Shown: positions 10,280 through 19,523, counted from the stretch's first letter. The stretch is 64,000 nt of DNA from Alteribacillus sp. YIM 98480 (GCF_009765375.1 NZ_VTOK01000012.1:1-64000), one strand, 5' to 3'. Notes: generated by a model not told the origin, from the sequence alone. A program made the numbers and translations.

Positions 10280-10806
10280 TTTGATTCCTCCCATTGTATA
10301 AGCCCTTTTTCTTTTAATCTTTTCAGCACTCTTCTTTCTACTTTTCGATTTATTTTAGTAAAAGCACCATCAGATTCAGCTACAGGTACAACGAGAATAG
10401 TATAAAATCCTGCGCGATTGCCTCCAAATACATCCGTCATCACTTGGTCTCCTATAACGACCACTTCGCTCTTTTTTAATCCCATTTGTTTACAGGCTTT
10501 TCTAAATGCCTTACCCATAGGTTTTTTGGCAGAATGGATAAATTTAATACCAGTTGGTTCTGAAAAAGTGCTCACTCTTGCCTTATTATTATTAGATACG
10601 ATAGTTACTTGAAATCCTTGCTGCTTCACAAAGTACATCCAGTCGAGCAGTTCGGGAGTCGCTTCTGGTCGATCCCATTCAACTAAAGTATTATCTAAAT
10701 CAGTAATAATTCCTTTTATTTTCCGTTTATGGAGATCTTCAAGGTTTAAGTCAAAAACAGAAGGTATATATTCATTCGGCATAAAATACTTCAGCACAAT
10801 CGACAC
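10276..10806 (-). CDS. yqeG: YqeG HAD-IIIA family phosphatase
   Basis: A 176-residue HAD-superfamily protein. The catalytic motif I DLDNTLVEW is present, as are motif II (TIVSNNNKAR) and motif IV (VIGDQVMTDVFGGN). Homologues resemble phosphatidylglycerophosphate phosphatases; the B. subtilis protein is not firmly assigned. First gene of the yqeGH-aroE-yhbY-nadD-yqeK-rsfS-yqeM run, with sda divergent upstream. Confidence 0.93.
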   Translation of the reverse strand: MSIVLKYFMPNEYIPSVFDLNLEDLHKRKIKGIITDLDNTLVEWDRPEATPELLDWMYFVKQQGFQVTIVSNNNKARVSTFSEPTGIKFIHSAKKPMGKAFRKACKQMGLKKSEVVVIGDQVMTDVFGGNRAGFYTILVVPVAESDGAFTKINRKVERRVLKRLKEKGLIQWEESN

Positions 10807-10954
10807 CCTTTATTTCTTTATTCCGTACAGATACTGCTAAACTGAAAGTATATCGTTAAAATCATATTTTTTCAAATGATGGAAGATTCTCTTTTTTATA
10901 CAAGTGAATGGAATATAACTAAAACTTTTCGACATTTTCTTCCTTCTCAAAACC

Positions 10955-11054
10955 TGTGGATAACTTTCTCAACATTCGAAACCCTTAAGCGACTGCCTAT
11001 AAAGATTAAAGCTTGAATCTTATAAACAGTTTATCCACCATCGATTGTGGACAA
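10955..11054. promoter_or_regulatory. DnaA-box cluster upstream of sda
   Basis: Three DnaA-box-like 9-mers lie within 100 bases. TGTGGATAA at 10955-10963 is a perfect reverse-strand match to TTATCCACA. TTATCCACC at 11031-11039 and TGTGGACAA at 11046-11054 each have one mismatch. In B. subtilis DnaA activates sda to delay sporulation when replication is perturbed. Apart from these boxes I see no gene in the gap 10807-11207. Confidence 0.7.
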
Positions 11055-11207
11055 ACGAACGGTTGTTCTCTCTCCTTTGAAATGATAAACTGAATTTACA
11101 TTCAATTGGAAATGTTTGTTTATGGAATAAGAGATTTGGAAACGAAATACAAAGTTAACGTTATGTTCGGAAGCAGCAAATTGGTTAAGGAGGTGCTCAG
11201 TCTTTTT

Positions 11208-11360
11208 ATGAGACAACTATCGGATGAGTTGTTAATTGAAGCTTATGAAAAAGCCATTGGTTTAGATTTAAATAAAGATTTTATTTCTCTAATAGAGGAA
11301 GAAATGAAAAGACGTTCCTTATTAGAACAAATAAAGCACCAAATATCTATTTCACAATAG
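11208..11360 (+). CDS. sda: Sda sporulation checkpoint inhibitor
   Basis: Sda is a small helical hairpin that blocks the sporulation kinases KinA/KinB when replication is disturbed. The 50-residue product [13 protein letters not shown]... matches the family along its length ([18 protein letters not shown]). The start is the ATG preceded by AAGGAGGTG at 11187; a longer in-frame reading only adds non-family sequence. DnaA boxes lie upstream and a terminator follows at 11448. Position after yqeG is as in B. subtilis. Confidence 0.93.
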   Translation: MRQLSDELLIEAYEKAIGLDLNKDFISLIEEEMKRRSLLEQIKHQISISQ

Positions 11361-11447
11361 ATCGTTCATCCTTTTAGGTTAACTGACGTTTCCACTTATT
11401 ATAGATACAAACCTTTAATATCACTTGTTTTCCTGTATTATGAAAAC

Positions 11448-11482
11448 AAGCCTTTCCGACTTTTAACCGGAAAGGCTTTTTA
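11448..11482. terminator. Terminator of sda
   Basis: AAGCCTTTCCG and CGGAAAGGCTT form an 11-bp stem with a 9-base loop, followed by TTTATTTT on the plus strand. On the minus strand it is followed by GTTTTC, so it may also end the convergent small gene, whose stop codon lies inside it. Confidence 0.88.
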
Positions 11483-11669
11483 TTTTCACGTATTCTCTCG
11501 GTTCAAACACGTCTCTTTCAATTTCTTCATCATTAGATAATGGAAGAAGATCAGGTCTTGAATAGAATTTTTCAAGCCGTTTTTGTTCAACATAATCATT
11601 AGCAAGAGCACCTCCTGCTATAAACAAAATGAAAATAAATAAAAAAATGAATGTATTTCTTATTGTCAT
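11463..11669 (-). CDS. Small hypothetical secreted or membrane protein
   Basis: A 68-residue product with a hydrophobic N-terminal stretch (FIFLFIFILFIAGGALA) that looks like a signal peptide or single membrane anchor, then a charged tail. AAGGAAG lies about 8 bases before the ATG. I do not recognise a family. The last codons and the stop fall inside the sda terminator hairpin. It is probably a real gene because of the organised N terminus and ribosome-binding site, but evidence is limited. Confidence 0.5.
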   Translation of the reverse strand: MTIRNTFIFLFIFILFIAGGALANDYVEQKRLEKFYSRPDLLPLSNDEEIERDVFEPREYVKIKSLSG

Positions 11670-11874
11670 AACCTACGCTTCCTTTTTCGTTTTTGATGCT
11701 TAGTGTTGGTTTTCGACAAAATATTTATTCAACAAATTTTCTAAATTCGTTTTTCTTCCTATATATAATATCTTTGTATTGCCTGAAAAATCAGGTTTTT
11801 AAAGATGCATACCCTTTTAATATGAGTTATAATGTGAAAAGAATTTGTGCGAGAATACGACAAGGAGGTTCTAT

Positions 11875-14280
11875 ATGTTAACTGCATTACATTTTGCAAT
11901 TATTGCTCCATTCATTGCGGCTGTATTCGTTCCATTTCTTTATAAAAAATTCTCTTATATACATACTGGTTGGTTTGTGTTAGCAGTACCTACACTGTTA
12001 TTCCTTTATTTTCTTCAATATTTACCGATCACGGCAAACAAGCAAACAGTTACTGCCGTTCTAGATTGGGTTCCGTCACTAGGTATCCATTTTTCTGCTC
12101 ACGTTGACGGCCTGGGACTGTTATTTGCTCTTTTAATTACGGGAATTGGAATGCTCGTTGTTTTATATTCCATCTATTACCTTTCTAAAGAAAAAGAAGC
12201 ATTGTACAACTTCTATACTTTTTTATTAATGTTTATGGGGGCGATGTTAGGAGTTGTACTATCAGACAATTTGATTGTTCTTTACACCTTTTGGGAAATC
12301 ACAAGCTTATCGTCCTTTTTACTTATCTCTTATTGGTATGAAAGAGAAAAATCACGGTATGGCGCTTTAAAATCTATGCTCATAACGGTAATGGGCGGTT
12401 TTGCTATGCTTGTTGGATTTGTTATGTTGTATAGTATGACAGGTACGTTCAGTATTCAGGAAATCATTGCTTCTGCTGACGATATCACCTCTCATAACTT
12501 ATTTATTCCAGCAATGCTTGTAATATTGTTAGGAGCATTCACTAAATCGGCCCAGTTTCCTTTTCATATATGGCTTCCCGATGCAATGGAAGCACCTACA
12601 CCTGTTAGTGCTTATTTGCACTCCGCTACGATGGTAAAAGCAGGGATTTATTTAGTTGCACGTCTAAGTCCAGTTTTTGCAATTAGTGGAGAATGGCTGT
12701 GGCTGGTAGCAGGATTTGGGTTGACGACCCTGTTTTGGGGCTCCTTTTCTGCTGTCAGACAAACCGATTTAAAAGGAATTCTCGCTTTTTCTACTGTTAG
12801 TCAGCTAGGAATGATTCTGTCTATGTTAGGGGTTGGTGCAGCAGCTATTCATTTCGACAGTATGGAAGATAACTTGTATGTCGGAGCGACGACTGCAGCT
12901 CTTTTTCATTTAATTAACCACGCCACTTTTAAAGGCAGTCTTTTTATGATGGTTGGTATTGTCGATCATGAAACTGGGACAAGAGACATACGACGCTTAG
13001 GCGGGCTTATGACAGTCATGCCGATTACATTTACTATTGCAGTAATCGGAAGCTTTTCCATGGCCGGACTCCCTCCGTTTAATGGCTTTTTGAGTAAAGA
13101 AATGTTTTTCACAGCTATGGTAGATATTACGTCTTTTCATTTATTCAACATTGATAATATAGGCATTGTATTTCCAGTTGTTGCCTGGATAGCAAGCATA
13201 TTTACATTTATTTATAGTATGATGCTCGTTTTCAAAACATTCACTGGCAAGATGCAGCCGGAAAAACTTGATGTCAAGCCACATGAAGCACCTTTTGGGA
13301 TGTTGTTATCCCCCATTGTGTTAATTTCTTTGGTGATTGTTTTCGGCTTTTTTCCAAACATTTTATCCTATTCCGTCATTGAACCTGCAATGGCGTCTAT
13401 CCTTCCGTCCCTATTAGGAGAAGGAGAGCAGTTCTATGTAGACATATATTTCTGGCACGGCTGGACCATTGAATTGTTCATGACTATGGGGGTAATAGGC
13501 ATTGGTACACTCCTTTATTTAAGCTTAAGAAAATGGGTAGCAATGTACCAAGTTTTTCCTGATACTCTTACATTAAATCATGTTTACGATCAAACAATTG
13601 TCGGTGTGGAAAGAATGTCCAGCCGTTTAACAGGTTCTTATATGACCGGTTTTATACGAGACTACTTACTGTACATTTTTTCATTCTTTGCTGCCGCGCT
13701 CATTTTCGTTTTGTTTAACAAAAACGCATTTTCAATAGAAGCAGATTTAGCTCCAATCAGCTTATATGAAGTAATATTAGCCATCGTGCTTGTAAGTACA
13801 GCTTTTGTTGTTATGTTTACGAAATCCCGTTTAAAAGCAATTATCGGTTTAGGGGTTTTAGGATATACAATTGCGCTGTTTTTCGTTATTTTCCGTGCGC
13901 CGGACCTTGCTTTAACTCAGCTGATCATCGAAACAGTATCAGTAGCATTGTTCTTGCTTTGTTTTTATCATCTGCCTCATATTTCAAAAGAATTGGAAAA
14001 AGTTCGATTTCGTCTAGGAAACCTGATCATCTCAATAGCTGTAGGGGTGACAGTCACACTAATCGGTATAACGGCCAATAGCAGCCGGTTGTTTGAATCG
14101 ATTTCCGGCTTTTTTCCGGAAGCAAGTTATGATGAAGCAGGCGGGAAGAATATGGTTAATGTCATTCTTGTAGATTTTCGAGGGTTTGATACGCTGCTTG
14201 AAATTTTAGTACTTGGCATAGCAGCTTTCGGTATTTATACGATGATTAAATTACGATTAGCGGGGAGGAATGAGCTGTGA
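11875..14280 (+). CDS. mrpA: Mrp Na+/H+ antiporter subunit A
   Basis: MrpA is the largest subunit of the multisubunit Mrp Na+/H+ antiporter in the cytoplasmic membrane, related to respiratory complex I subunit NuoL. The 801-residue product has many transmembrane helices, the conserved proton-path segment FHIWLPDAMEAPTPVSAYLHSATMVKAG (shown in part as LPDAMEAPTPVSAYL) and a C-terminal MrpB-like extension. The start is the ATG preceded by AAGGAGG; an upstream in-frame TTG lies before that site. It overlaps mrpB by 4 nt and opens the seven-gene operon. Confidence 0.97.
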   Translation: MLTALHFAIIAPFIAAVFVPFLYKKFSYIHTGWFVLAVPTLLFLYFLQYLPITANKQTVTAVLDWVPSLGIHFSAHVDGLGLLFALLITGIGMLVVLYSIYYLSKEKEALYNFYTFLLMFMGAMLGVVLSDNLIVLYTFWEITSLSSFLLISYWYEREKSRYGALKSMLITVMGGFAMLVGFVMLYSMTGTFSIQEIIASADDITSHNLFIPAMLVILLGAFTKSAQFPFHIWLPDAMEAPTPVSAYLHSATMVKAGIYLVARLSPVFAISGEWLWLVAGFGLTTLFWGSFSAVRQTDLKGILAFSTVSQLGMILSMLGVGAAAIHFDSMEDNLYVGATTAALFHLINHATFKGSLFMMVGIVDHETGTRDIRRLGGLMTVMPITFTIAVIGSFSMAGLPPFNGFLSKEMFFTAMVDITSFHLFNIDNIGIVFPVVAWIASIFTFIYSMMLVFKTFTGKMQPEKLDVKPHEAPFGMLLSPIVLISLVIVFGFFPNILSYSVIEPAMASILPSLLGEGEQFYVDIYFWHGWTIELFMTMGVIGIGTLLYLSLRKWVAMYQVFPDTLTLNHVYDQTIVGVERMSSRLTGSYMTGFIRDYLLYIFSFFAAALIFVLFNKNAFSIEADLAPISLYEVILAIVLVSTAFVVMFTKSRLKAIIGLGVLGYTIALFFVIFRAPDLALTQLIIETVSVALFLLCFYHLPHISKELEKVRFRLGNLIISIAVGVTVTLIGITANSSRLFESISGFFPEASYDEAGGKNMVNVILVDFRGFDTLLEILVLGIAAFGIYTMIKLRLAGRNEL

Positions 14281-14699
14281 AATCTAACGACGTTATCTTA
14301 CAAACAGCAACAAAAGTAGTGTTATTTATCATCCTCGCTTTTTCAGTGTTTATATTTTTTAATGGACACCATGAACCAGGCGGCGGCTTTATAGGCGGGT
14401 TGATGACTGCCTCTGCGATCGTTTTATTGATGCTGGCTTATGATTTGGAGATGGTTAAAAGAATACTTCCATTTGACTTCAAAGTCGTCACAGCAGCTGG
14501 CCTTCTTGTAGCTATTGGGACAGGTTTAGGATCGTTTTTATTCGGTGTTCCTTTTTTGTCCCAAACGTTTGACTATTTTACTTTCCCAGTGCTGGGGGAG
14601 CTTGAACTTGCTACCGCTCTATTATTTGATATTGGTGTCTACCTTGTAGTAGTTGGCGTAACCCTCACTATTATTCAAACAATAGGAGAGGATCAATAA
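14277..14699 (+). CDS. mrpB: Mrp Na+/H+ antiporter subunit B
   Basis: A 140-residue integral membrane subunit of the Mrp complex. The family hallmark GHHEPGGGFIGGL is at about residues 28-40, followed by four predicted helices in total. It starts with GTG in a GTGA overlap with mrpA, consistent with translational coupling. Confidence 0.95.
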   Translation: MKSNDVILQTATKVVLFIILAFSVFIFFNGHHEPGGGFIGGLMTASAIVLLMLAYDLEMVKRILPFDFKVVTAAGLLVAIGTGLGSFLFGVPFLSQTFDYFTFPVLGELELATALLFDIGVYLVVVGVTLTIIQTIGEDQ

Positions 14700-15040
14700 T
14701 GGAAATCTTAATGTCAATTCTAGCCGGCATTTTGTTTATGGCCGGTACATATATGGTATTGTCGAAAAACATGATCCGCATTATTATCGGAACAGCCATT
14801 ATCAGTCATGGAGCGCATGTTCTCCTTTTAACAATGGCCGGTCTAAAAACAGGGGCGCCTCCTCTTCTAGGCCTCAAAGCTTCAACTTATACGGACCCGC
14901 TCCCTCAAGCATTGATTTTAACGGCCATTGTAATAAGCTTTGGTGTAACATCTTTTTTTATTGTTCTTGGTTACAGAGCTTATAAGGAAACAGGAACAGA
15001 TGACACCAAAAAATTGAGAGGAACTGATTCGTATGACTAA
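14699..15040 (+). CDS. mrpC: Mrp Na+/H+ antiporter subunit C
   Basis: A 113-residue membrane subunit homologous to NuoK, with three predicted helices and the conserved ISHGAHVLLLTM and DPLPQALILTAIVI segments. Its start overlaps the mrpB stop by one base and its end overlaps mrpD by 8 bases. Confidence 0.95.
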   Translation: MEILMSILAGILFMAGTYMVLSKNMIRIIIGTAIISHGAHVLLLTMAGLKTGAPPLLGLKASTYTDPLPQALILTAIVISFGVTSFFIVLGYRAYKETGTDDTKKLRGTDSYD

Positions 15041-16517
15041 TTTAGTTATTTTGCCAATATTAATCCCTTTATTAACGGGAGTAATTCTTTTATTTATTCC
15101 AAAAAAAATACCATTTCAAAAAATATTGAGTCTTATCTCTGGATTTTTATTAATTGGCGTCAATATTTTCCTTATATTAAATATTTTAAATAACGGTATA
15201 CAATCTCTTGAATTAGGCGGCTGGCAGCCTCCATTTGGCATTGTTTTAGTTGGAGACATGCTGGCTGTATTATTGGTTACTACCACCTCCATTGTAAGCT
15301 TGGCAGTGCTGCTTTTTTCTTTTTACTCTATTGGTGCCGAAAGGGAAAAGTTTTACTATTATCCCTTTTATCAATTTCTAATCACTGGTGTAATCGGCGC
15401 CTTCTTAACAGGCGACATATTTAACTTGTTTGTATTTTTTGAAGTTATGCTGATTGCATCTTATATTCTGATTGTACATGGTGGTACAAAAGTACAACTA
15501 AGAGAATCATTTAAATATGTACTTGTCAATATCATTTCATCGGCGCTATTTGTTATTGGAGTAGCTTATCTTTATGCAGTTACCGGCACCTTAAACATGG
15601 CTCATTTATCAGAAAGAATAGGGAGCCTTGAAACAGGAGCACCTATTCTCACTGTTATTGCCATATTATTTTTAATTGTGTTCGGTTTAAAAGGGGCCTT
15701 GTTCCCTTTATATTTTTGGCTTCCTGCTTCATATGCTGCACCCCCTTCAGCAATCGCTGCAATATTTGGTGCACTGCTGACAAAAGTAGGGATATACTCT
15801 ATTTTTAGAACATATTCCATTGTTTTTATACATGACACAGGTTATACACACCAAATCCTTGCCGTATTAGCAGCTATAACTATGCTCGGTGGAGTAATAG
15901 GTGCCATTGCTCATCAAGATGTTAAAAAAATTCTTGTCTACAACGTCATTGTGGCGGTTGGATTTGTTTTATTTGGGGTAGCTACCCTAACCGAAGCAGG
16001 GTTCATGGGGGCGATTTATTATCTTATCCATGATATGGTTATTAAAGGGGCCTTATTTCTAATGATAGGTGCCATGGTCGTCGTTGCAGGGACAAGTCAC
16101 CTCAAAGAAATGAGCGGGTTAATTAAACACCATCCAAAACTAGGTTGGATGTTTTTTACAGCTACGATGGCGCTAGTAGGTGTACCTCCGTTGAGCGGAT
16201 TTATTGGAAAGCTGTTATTGGTGCAAGGCGGGATTGATTCAGGTCAGTATTGGATTGTAGCAGTAATGATGTTAACAAGCTTACTGGTTATGTACTCGAT
16301 GATCCGTATATTTTTAAATGGATTTTATGGAAAGATTATATTAAAAGAAGCAGACCAATATGGTACTACAAAAGGTTTACTGTTTCCTTGTGCTATTCTA
16401 GTGGCTGTATCCGTCTTTCTTGGATTAGGGGCTCAGGCTTTATATCCTTTGGTTGCCACAGCAGCAGAGACTTTATTGCAGCCTGAAATTTATATTGATG
16501 CCGTGTTAAAGGAGTAA
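15033..16517 (+). CDS. mrpD: Mrp Na+/H+ antiporter subunit D
   Basis: A 494-residue NuoM/N-like membrane subunit with about 14 helices. FFEVMLIASYILIV carries the conserved glutamate of the proton path, and the GLKGALFPLYFWLPASYAAP loop is typical of the family (read as two adjoining segments). With MrpA it forms the ion-translocating core. Confidence 0.96.
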   Translation: MTNLVILPILIPLLTGVILLFIPKKIPFQKILSLISGFLLIGVNIFLILNILNNGIQSLELGGWQPPFGIVLVGDMLAVLLVTTTSIVSLAVLLFSFYSIGAEREKFYYYPFYQFLITGVIGAFLTGDIFNLFVFFEVMLIASYILIVHGGTKVQLRESFKYVLVNIISSALFVIGVAYLYAVTGTLNMAHLSERIGSLETGAPILTVIAILFLIVFGLKGALFPLYFWLPASYAAPPSAIAAIFGALLTKVGIYSIFRTYSIVFIHDTGYTHQILAVLAAITMLGGVIGAIAHQDVKKILVYNVIVAVGFVLFGVATLTEAGFMGAIYYLIHDMVIKGALFLMIGAMVVVAGTSHLKEMSGLIKHHPKLGWMFFTATMALVGVPPLSGFIGKLLLVQGGIDSGQYWIVAVMMLTSLLVMYSMIRIFLNGFYGKIILKEADQYGTTKGLLFPCAILVAVSVFLGLGAQALYPLVATAAETLLQPEIYIDAVLKE

Positions 16518-16523
16518 TGAAAA

Positions 16524-17000
16524 ATGTCATTTCAATTAATTATCAACCTTATTATAGCGGTTATCTGGATGTTCTTGAATAATGCGTGGACAGTGTCAGG
16601 ATTGGTTAGCGGCTATGTGATCGGATTAGGTATACTATTTTTATTACGAAATTTCTTCCCGTCCAGATTTTATTTTATTGGAGTTATGGCGATCTTGAAA
16701 TTGATAGTCATCTTTTTAAAAGAACTTATTCTTTCAAGTTTTGAAGTGATGGGACAAATTATGCAGCCGAAATTAAATATACAACCTGGGATTTTTGCAA
16801 TGGATATTGAGCTTAAGCAAGAATGGGAAGTTACCGTGTTGTCATGTCTTATTACTTTAACGCCAGGAACACTCGTAGTCAATGTTTCTCCTGACAACAA
16901 AACTTTATATATTCACGCTATGCACTTACCCGATGTAGAAAAAGCCAAAAGGGATATTAAAAATACGTTTGAAAAAGCAATTCAGGGGGTGAGCCGGTAA
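16524..17000 (+). CDS. mrpE: Mrp Na+/H+ antiporter subunit E
   Basis: A 158-residue subunit with N-terminal membrane helices and a cytoplasmic C-terminal half containing SCLITLTPGTLVVNVS and LYIHAMHLPDVEKAK, both family landmarks. It lies 6 bases after mrpD and its stop overlaps the mrpF start. Confidence 0.95.
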   Translation: MSFQLIINLIIAVIWMFLNNAWTVSGLVSGYVIGLGILFLLRNFFPSRFYFIGVMAILKLIVIFLKELILSSFEVMGQIMQPKLNIQPGIFAMDIELKQEWEVTVLSCLITLTPGTLVVNVSPDNKTLYIHAMHLPDVEKAKRDIKNTFEKAIQGVSR

Positions 17001-17281
17001 TGATGAATATATTGCTGCATATTTCTGCTGTTATTATCGCTGTTTCGATATTAATAGCATTGTACCGGGTCGCTAAAGGCCCTTCTATGCCTGATCGTGT
17101 TATTGCTCTGGATATGATAGGTATTAATTTAATAAGCTTAGTAGCCGTTGTCTCCCTTATTTTAGAAACGACAGCATTTTTCGAAGTTATGCTTCTGCTT
17201 GGTATTTTAGCATTTATTGGTACGGTTGCATTCTCAAAATTTATAGAAAAGGGTGTTGTCATTGAGCGTAAACGAGATTAG
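17000..17281 (+). CDS. mrpF: Mrp Na+/H+ antiporter subunit F
   Basis: A 93-residue three-helix membrane subunit. The conserved YRVAKGPSMPDRVIALDMIG segment is at residues 22-41. It overlaps mrpG by 29 bases. Confidence 0.95.
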   Translation: MMNILLHISAVIIAVSILIALYRVAKGPSMPDRVIALDMIGINLISLVAVVSLILETTAFFEVMLLLGILAFIGTVAFSKFIEKGVVIERKRD

Positions 17282-17627
17282 CGGCTTAATTGTTGGCGTT
17301 ATCGTATTTTTGGGTTCAGTATTAAGCTTGATTAGTGCGATTGGCTTGGTGCGCCTCCCTGACATTTATACTAGGTCCCATGCTGCTACAAAATCTGCAA
17401 CATTAAGTGTGTTATGTATCCTATTCGGTTTATTCCTTTTTTTCACAGTAATAAAAGGTTACGTTAGCGCTCGTATTTTACTTGGTATCGTATTTGTCTT
17501 TATTACTGCCCCTGTGGGAGGTCATTTAATATCACGGGCTGCTTATCATTCGGGAGTTTCATTATGGGAATCAAGTATACAAGATGAGTTAAATGGAAAG
17601 AAAGACAAGCACCACACTTCTTCCTGA
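17253..17627 (+). CDS. mrpG: Mrp Na+/H+ antiporter subunit G
   Basis: A 124-residue three-helix subunit with the family segment IGLVRLPDIYTRSHAATKS and the C-terminal ITAPVGGHLISRAAY. The GTG at 17253 is used; nearby TTG codons at 17256 or 17262 also follow AAAAGGG and cannot be excluded. Last gene of the mrp operon. I see no clear terminator after it. Confidence 0.94.
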   Translation: MLSLSVNEISGLIVGVIVFLGSVLSLISAIGLVRLPDIYTRSHAATKSATLSVLCILFGLFLFFTVIKGYVSARILLGIVFVFITAPVGGHLISRAAYHSGVSLWESSIQDELNGKKDKHHTSS

Positions 17628-17816
17628 TTTCCACAGTCATTAGTGCTGATCGAGAAGGCTCATTTCATTGATTTAACCTACTTCTAGTTGTCGATTCAAG
17701 GCATCAAAATGGAGGATTTTGTAAAACACTTTCATATCAAGGGGTTTGAAATGTTTCATTTTTGGATAAAATAATGCCAAATCACCATCGATTTTGCCTA
17801 AATTCCCCGTCAATAC

Positions 17817-17846
17817 TTGACATATCAAGGATTTCATGAGTAAATT
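17817..17846 (+). promoter_or_regulatory. Candidate promoter of the HU gene
   Basis: A perfect TTGACA is followed after 18 bases by TAAATT. It lies 49 bases upstream of the HU start in the gap between mrpG and hup. The -10 matches poorly, so the exact promoter is uncertain. Confidence 0.4.
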
Positions 17847-17894
17847 TGTATTGTACAGGCTCTATATTATTAGGAATGAAAGGGAGTTTTTTTC

Positions 17895-18167
17895 ATGAAC
17901 AAAACAGATTTAATTAACGCTGTAGCAGAACAAGCAGACATTTCAAAAAAAGATGCTTCAAAAGCAGTTGATGCTGTATTCGACAGCATTACAGACACTT
18001 TGAAAAAAGGTGACAAAATTCAACTTGTCGGCTTTGGAAGCTTTGAAGTTCGTGAGCGTGCAGCTCGCAAAGGACGCAATCCGCAAACTGGAGAAGAAAT
18101 TAAAATTCCTGCAACAAAAAATCCTGCCTTCCGTCCAGGAAAACAGCTTAAGGATGCTGTAAACTAA
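17895..18167 (+). CDS. hup: DNA-binding protein HU
   Basis: A 90-residue nucleoid protein of the HU/IHF family that bends and compacts DNA as a dimer. The signature [19 protein letters not shown] and the DNA-intercalating arm [18 protein letters not shown] are intact. The ATG follows AGGGAG. B. subtilis calls the equivalent hbs. A strong terminator follows at 18223. Confidence 0.96.
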   Translation: MNKTDLINAVAEQADISKKDASKAVDAVFDSITDTLKKGDKIQLVGFGSFEVRERAARKGRNPQTGEEIKIPATKNPAFRPGKQLKDAVN

Positions 18168-18222
18168 TAAAACATTGAGCTTTTTGCTTTCCATTGTTAA
18201 AAAAGTAGAAAGTATTAACGAA

Positions 18223-18258
18223 GAAGCTTTTCCTCAATGATGGAAAAGCTTCTTTTTC
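18223..18258 (+). terminator. Terminator of the HU gene
   Basis: GAAGCTTTTCC and GGAAAAGCTTC form an 11-bp stem with an 8-base loop, followed by TTTTCATTTT. It lies 56 bases after the HU stop. Confidence 0.88.
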
Positions 18259-18359
18259 ATTTTATACTTTAGGAATGTTAACGTTGTTAAAGGATCAAAG
18301 CATAAGCAAATCTATTACTTCCGCCATATAGAATTGGCGGAAAGCCAAGTTTTTCTAAT

Positions 18360-19106
18360 CTAATTATTAAAATTTCTAAAAGAAAGATGGTTTCCATCGG
18401 TTAAACCTTGTTTCTGCTGTTTATAAAACTCTTGAAATAATTTAAGGAGTGCTCTTTTCTCAATTCTAGAAACATAGCTTCGTGAGATACCTAGCTCTTT
18501 TGCTATTTCCCGCTGTGTTTTTTCTTTTTCTTTCTCTAGCCCAAATCGGTATATAATAACTTCTTTTTCGCGTTCATCTAATACATTCATAAAACCATAA
18601 ACTTGCTTTTTCTCCATTTTCAGTTGAATAAGGTCAGCTATATCCGGACCATCCTCTTGAAGAACATCCAACAAAGAGATTTCATTTCCTTCTTTATCAC
18701 TTCCAATCGGATCATACAGTGATATATCCTTCTTCACTTTCTTTAACGCTCTTAGATGCATAAGTATCTCATTTTCGACACACCTTGCAGCATATGTTGC
18801 AAGTTTGGTTCCTTTTTCAGGAGAGTAGCTCTCAATTCCTTTAATTAACCCTATGGTTCCTATAGAGATTAAATCTTCCGTATCCTCACGAGTGTTTTCA
18901 AATTTTTTAACAATGTGTGCGACTAATCTCAAATTATGTTCAATTAATAAATTTCTTGAGACTTGATCTCCTTGCTGCATTCGCTCAAGATGTTTTTTTT
19001 CTTCTTCTTTAGACAAAGGCTGCGGAAAAGCATTATTTTTTACATAGGAGACAAAAAGAGCAAGCTCTTTAATCAAATAAATGGCGGCAGTCAATATACC
19101 TGACAC
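18360..19106 (-). CDS. sigK: Sporulation sigma factor SigK, uninterrupted
   Basis: Sigma-K directs late gene expression in the mother cell. The 248-residue product has an N-terminal hydrophobic pro-sequence before [12 protein letters not shown], region 2 ([20 protein letters not shown]) and a region 4 helix-turn-helix ([20 protein letters not shown]). B. subtilis splits this gene with the skin element; here it is whole. I chose the GTG at 19106 after AAGGAGGCG. The ATG at 19145 overlaps a sigma-E-like -10 sequence and would add residues not seen in the family. Confidence 0.94.
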   Translation of the reverse strand: MSGILTAAIYLIKELALFVSYVKNNAFPQPLSKEEEKKHLERMQQGDQVSRNLLIEHNLRLVAHIVKKFENTREDTEDLISIGTIGLIKGIESYSPEKGTKLATYAARCVENEILMHLRALKKVKKDISLYDPIGSDKEGNEISLLDVLQEDGPDIADLIQLKMEKKQVYGFMNVLDEREKEVIIYRFGLEKEKEKTQREIAKELGISRSYVSRIEKRALLKLFQEFYKQQKQGLTDGNHLSFRNFNN

Positions 19107-19143
19107 AACCAACCCGCCTCCTTCCACTGCACATTCTCTACTC

Positions 19144-19151
19144 ATTATATG
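19144..19151 (-). promoter_or_regulatory. Sigma-E-type -10 element for sigK
   Basis: CATATAAT matches the sigma-E/K -10 pattern CATANNNT. It lies about 40 bases before the chosen sigK start. The matching -35 is poor. sigK is read by sigma-E in B. subtilis, which fits. Confidence 0.45.
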
Positions 19152-19199
19152 CGGAAGGTTAATTTATTTGTTTGTCCATTTTGAATTCTTAAAAAATTA

Positions 19200-19340
19200 T
19201 CACTTGTTTTTCATATTTTCTTTCCATTGTTTCCTGACCATATCATCAACCAACTCTTTTTCTTTTGGTTTTAAAGGTCTTCCTAATTCTTTTTCAAATT
19301 TTTTTTTAAGGGATAAAAAATATGTAGTATTTTGTCCCAA
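19200..19340 (-). CDS. Small unlisted protein upstream of sigK, 46 aa
   Basis: A 46-codon gene starting with TTG, 8 bases after a near-perfect GGAGGGGG ribosome-binding site. The product starts MGQNTTYFLSLKKKFEKELG and is lysine-rich with a likely helical core (RPLKPKEKELVDDMVRKQW). It has no membrane segment. I do not recognise it with certainty; a relation to small proteins found next to sigK in other bacilli (such as YrkS) is possible but untested. The codon content and ribosome-binding site argue it is translated. Confidence 0.65.
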   Translation of the reverse strand: MGQNTTYFLSLKKKFEKELGRPLKPKEKELVDDMVRKQWKENMKNK

Positions 19341-19523
19341 ATGGACCCCCTCCACTATTTCCTTTTATTTCTTTATTATATATATATTATCTTATCATAT
19401 TTAATTTTACTTAAAAATGTTTCCATAAGCTTAACTATTATTTAATTTTTTGTGCTTTTATGTTGTTTCCTATATACTTTAACTATAGTGGAGTTATTTA
19501 ATTTTTATTTAGGAGTGTAAACC

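Noticed and set aside
11782-11800. CCTGA/TCAGG hairpin followed by T5 before mrpA
   Set aside because: The stem is only 5 bp and no plus-strand gene precedes it; it lies upstream of a TATAAT at 11828, so an attenuator role is not supported.
18360-19106. Possible skin-like element in sigK
   Set aside because: The sigK frame is continuous; no recombinase gene or split is present.
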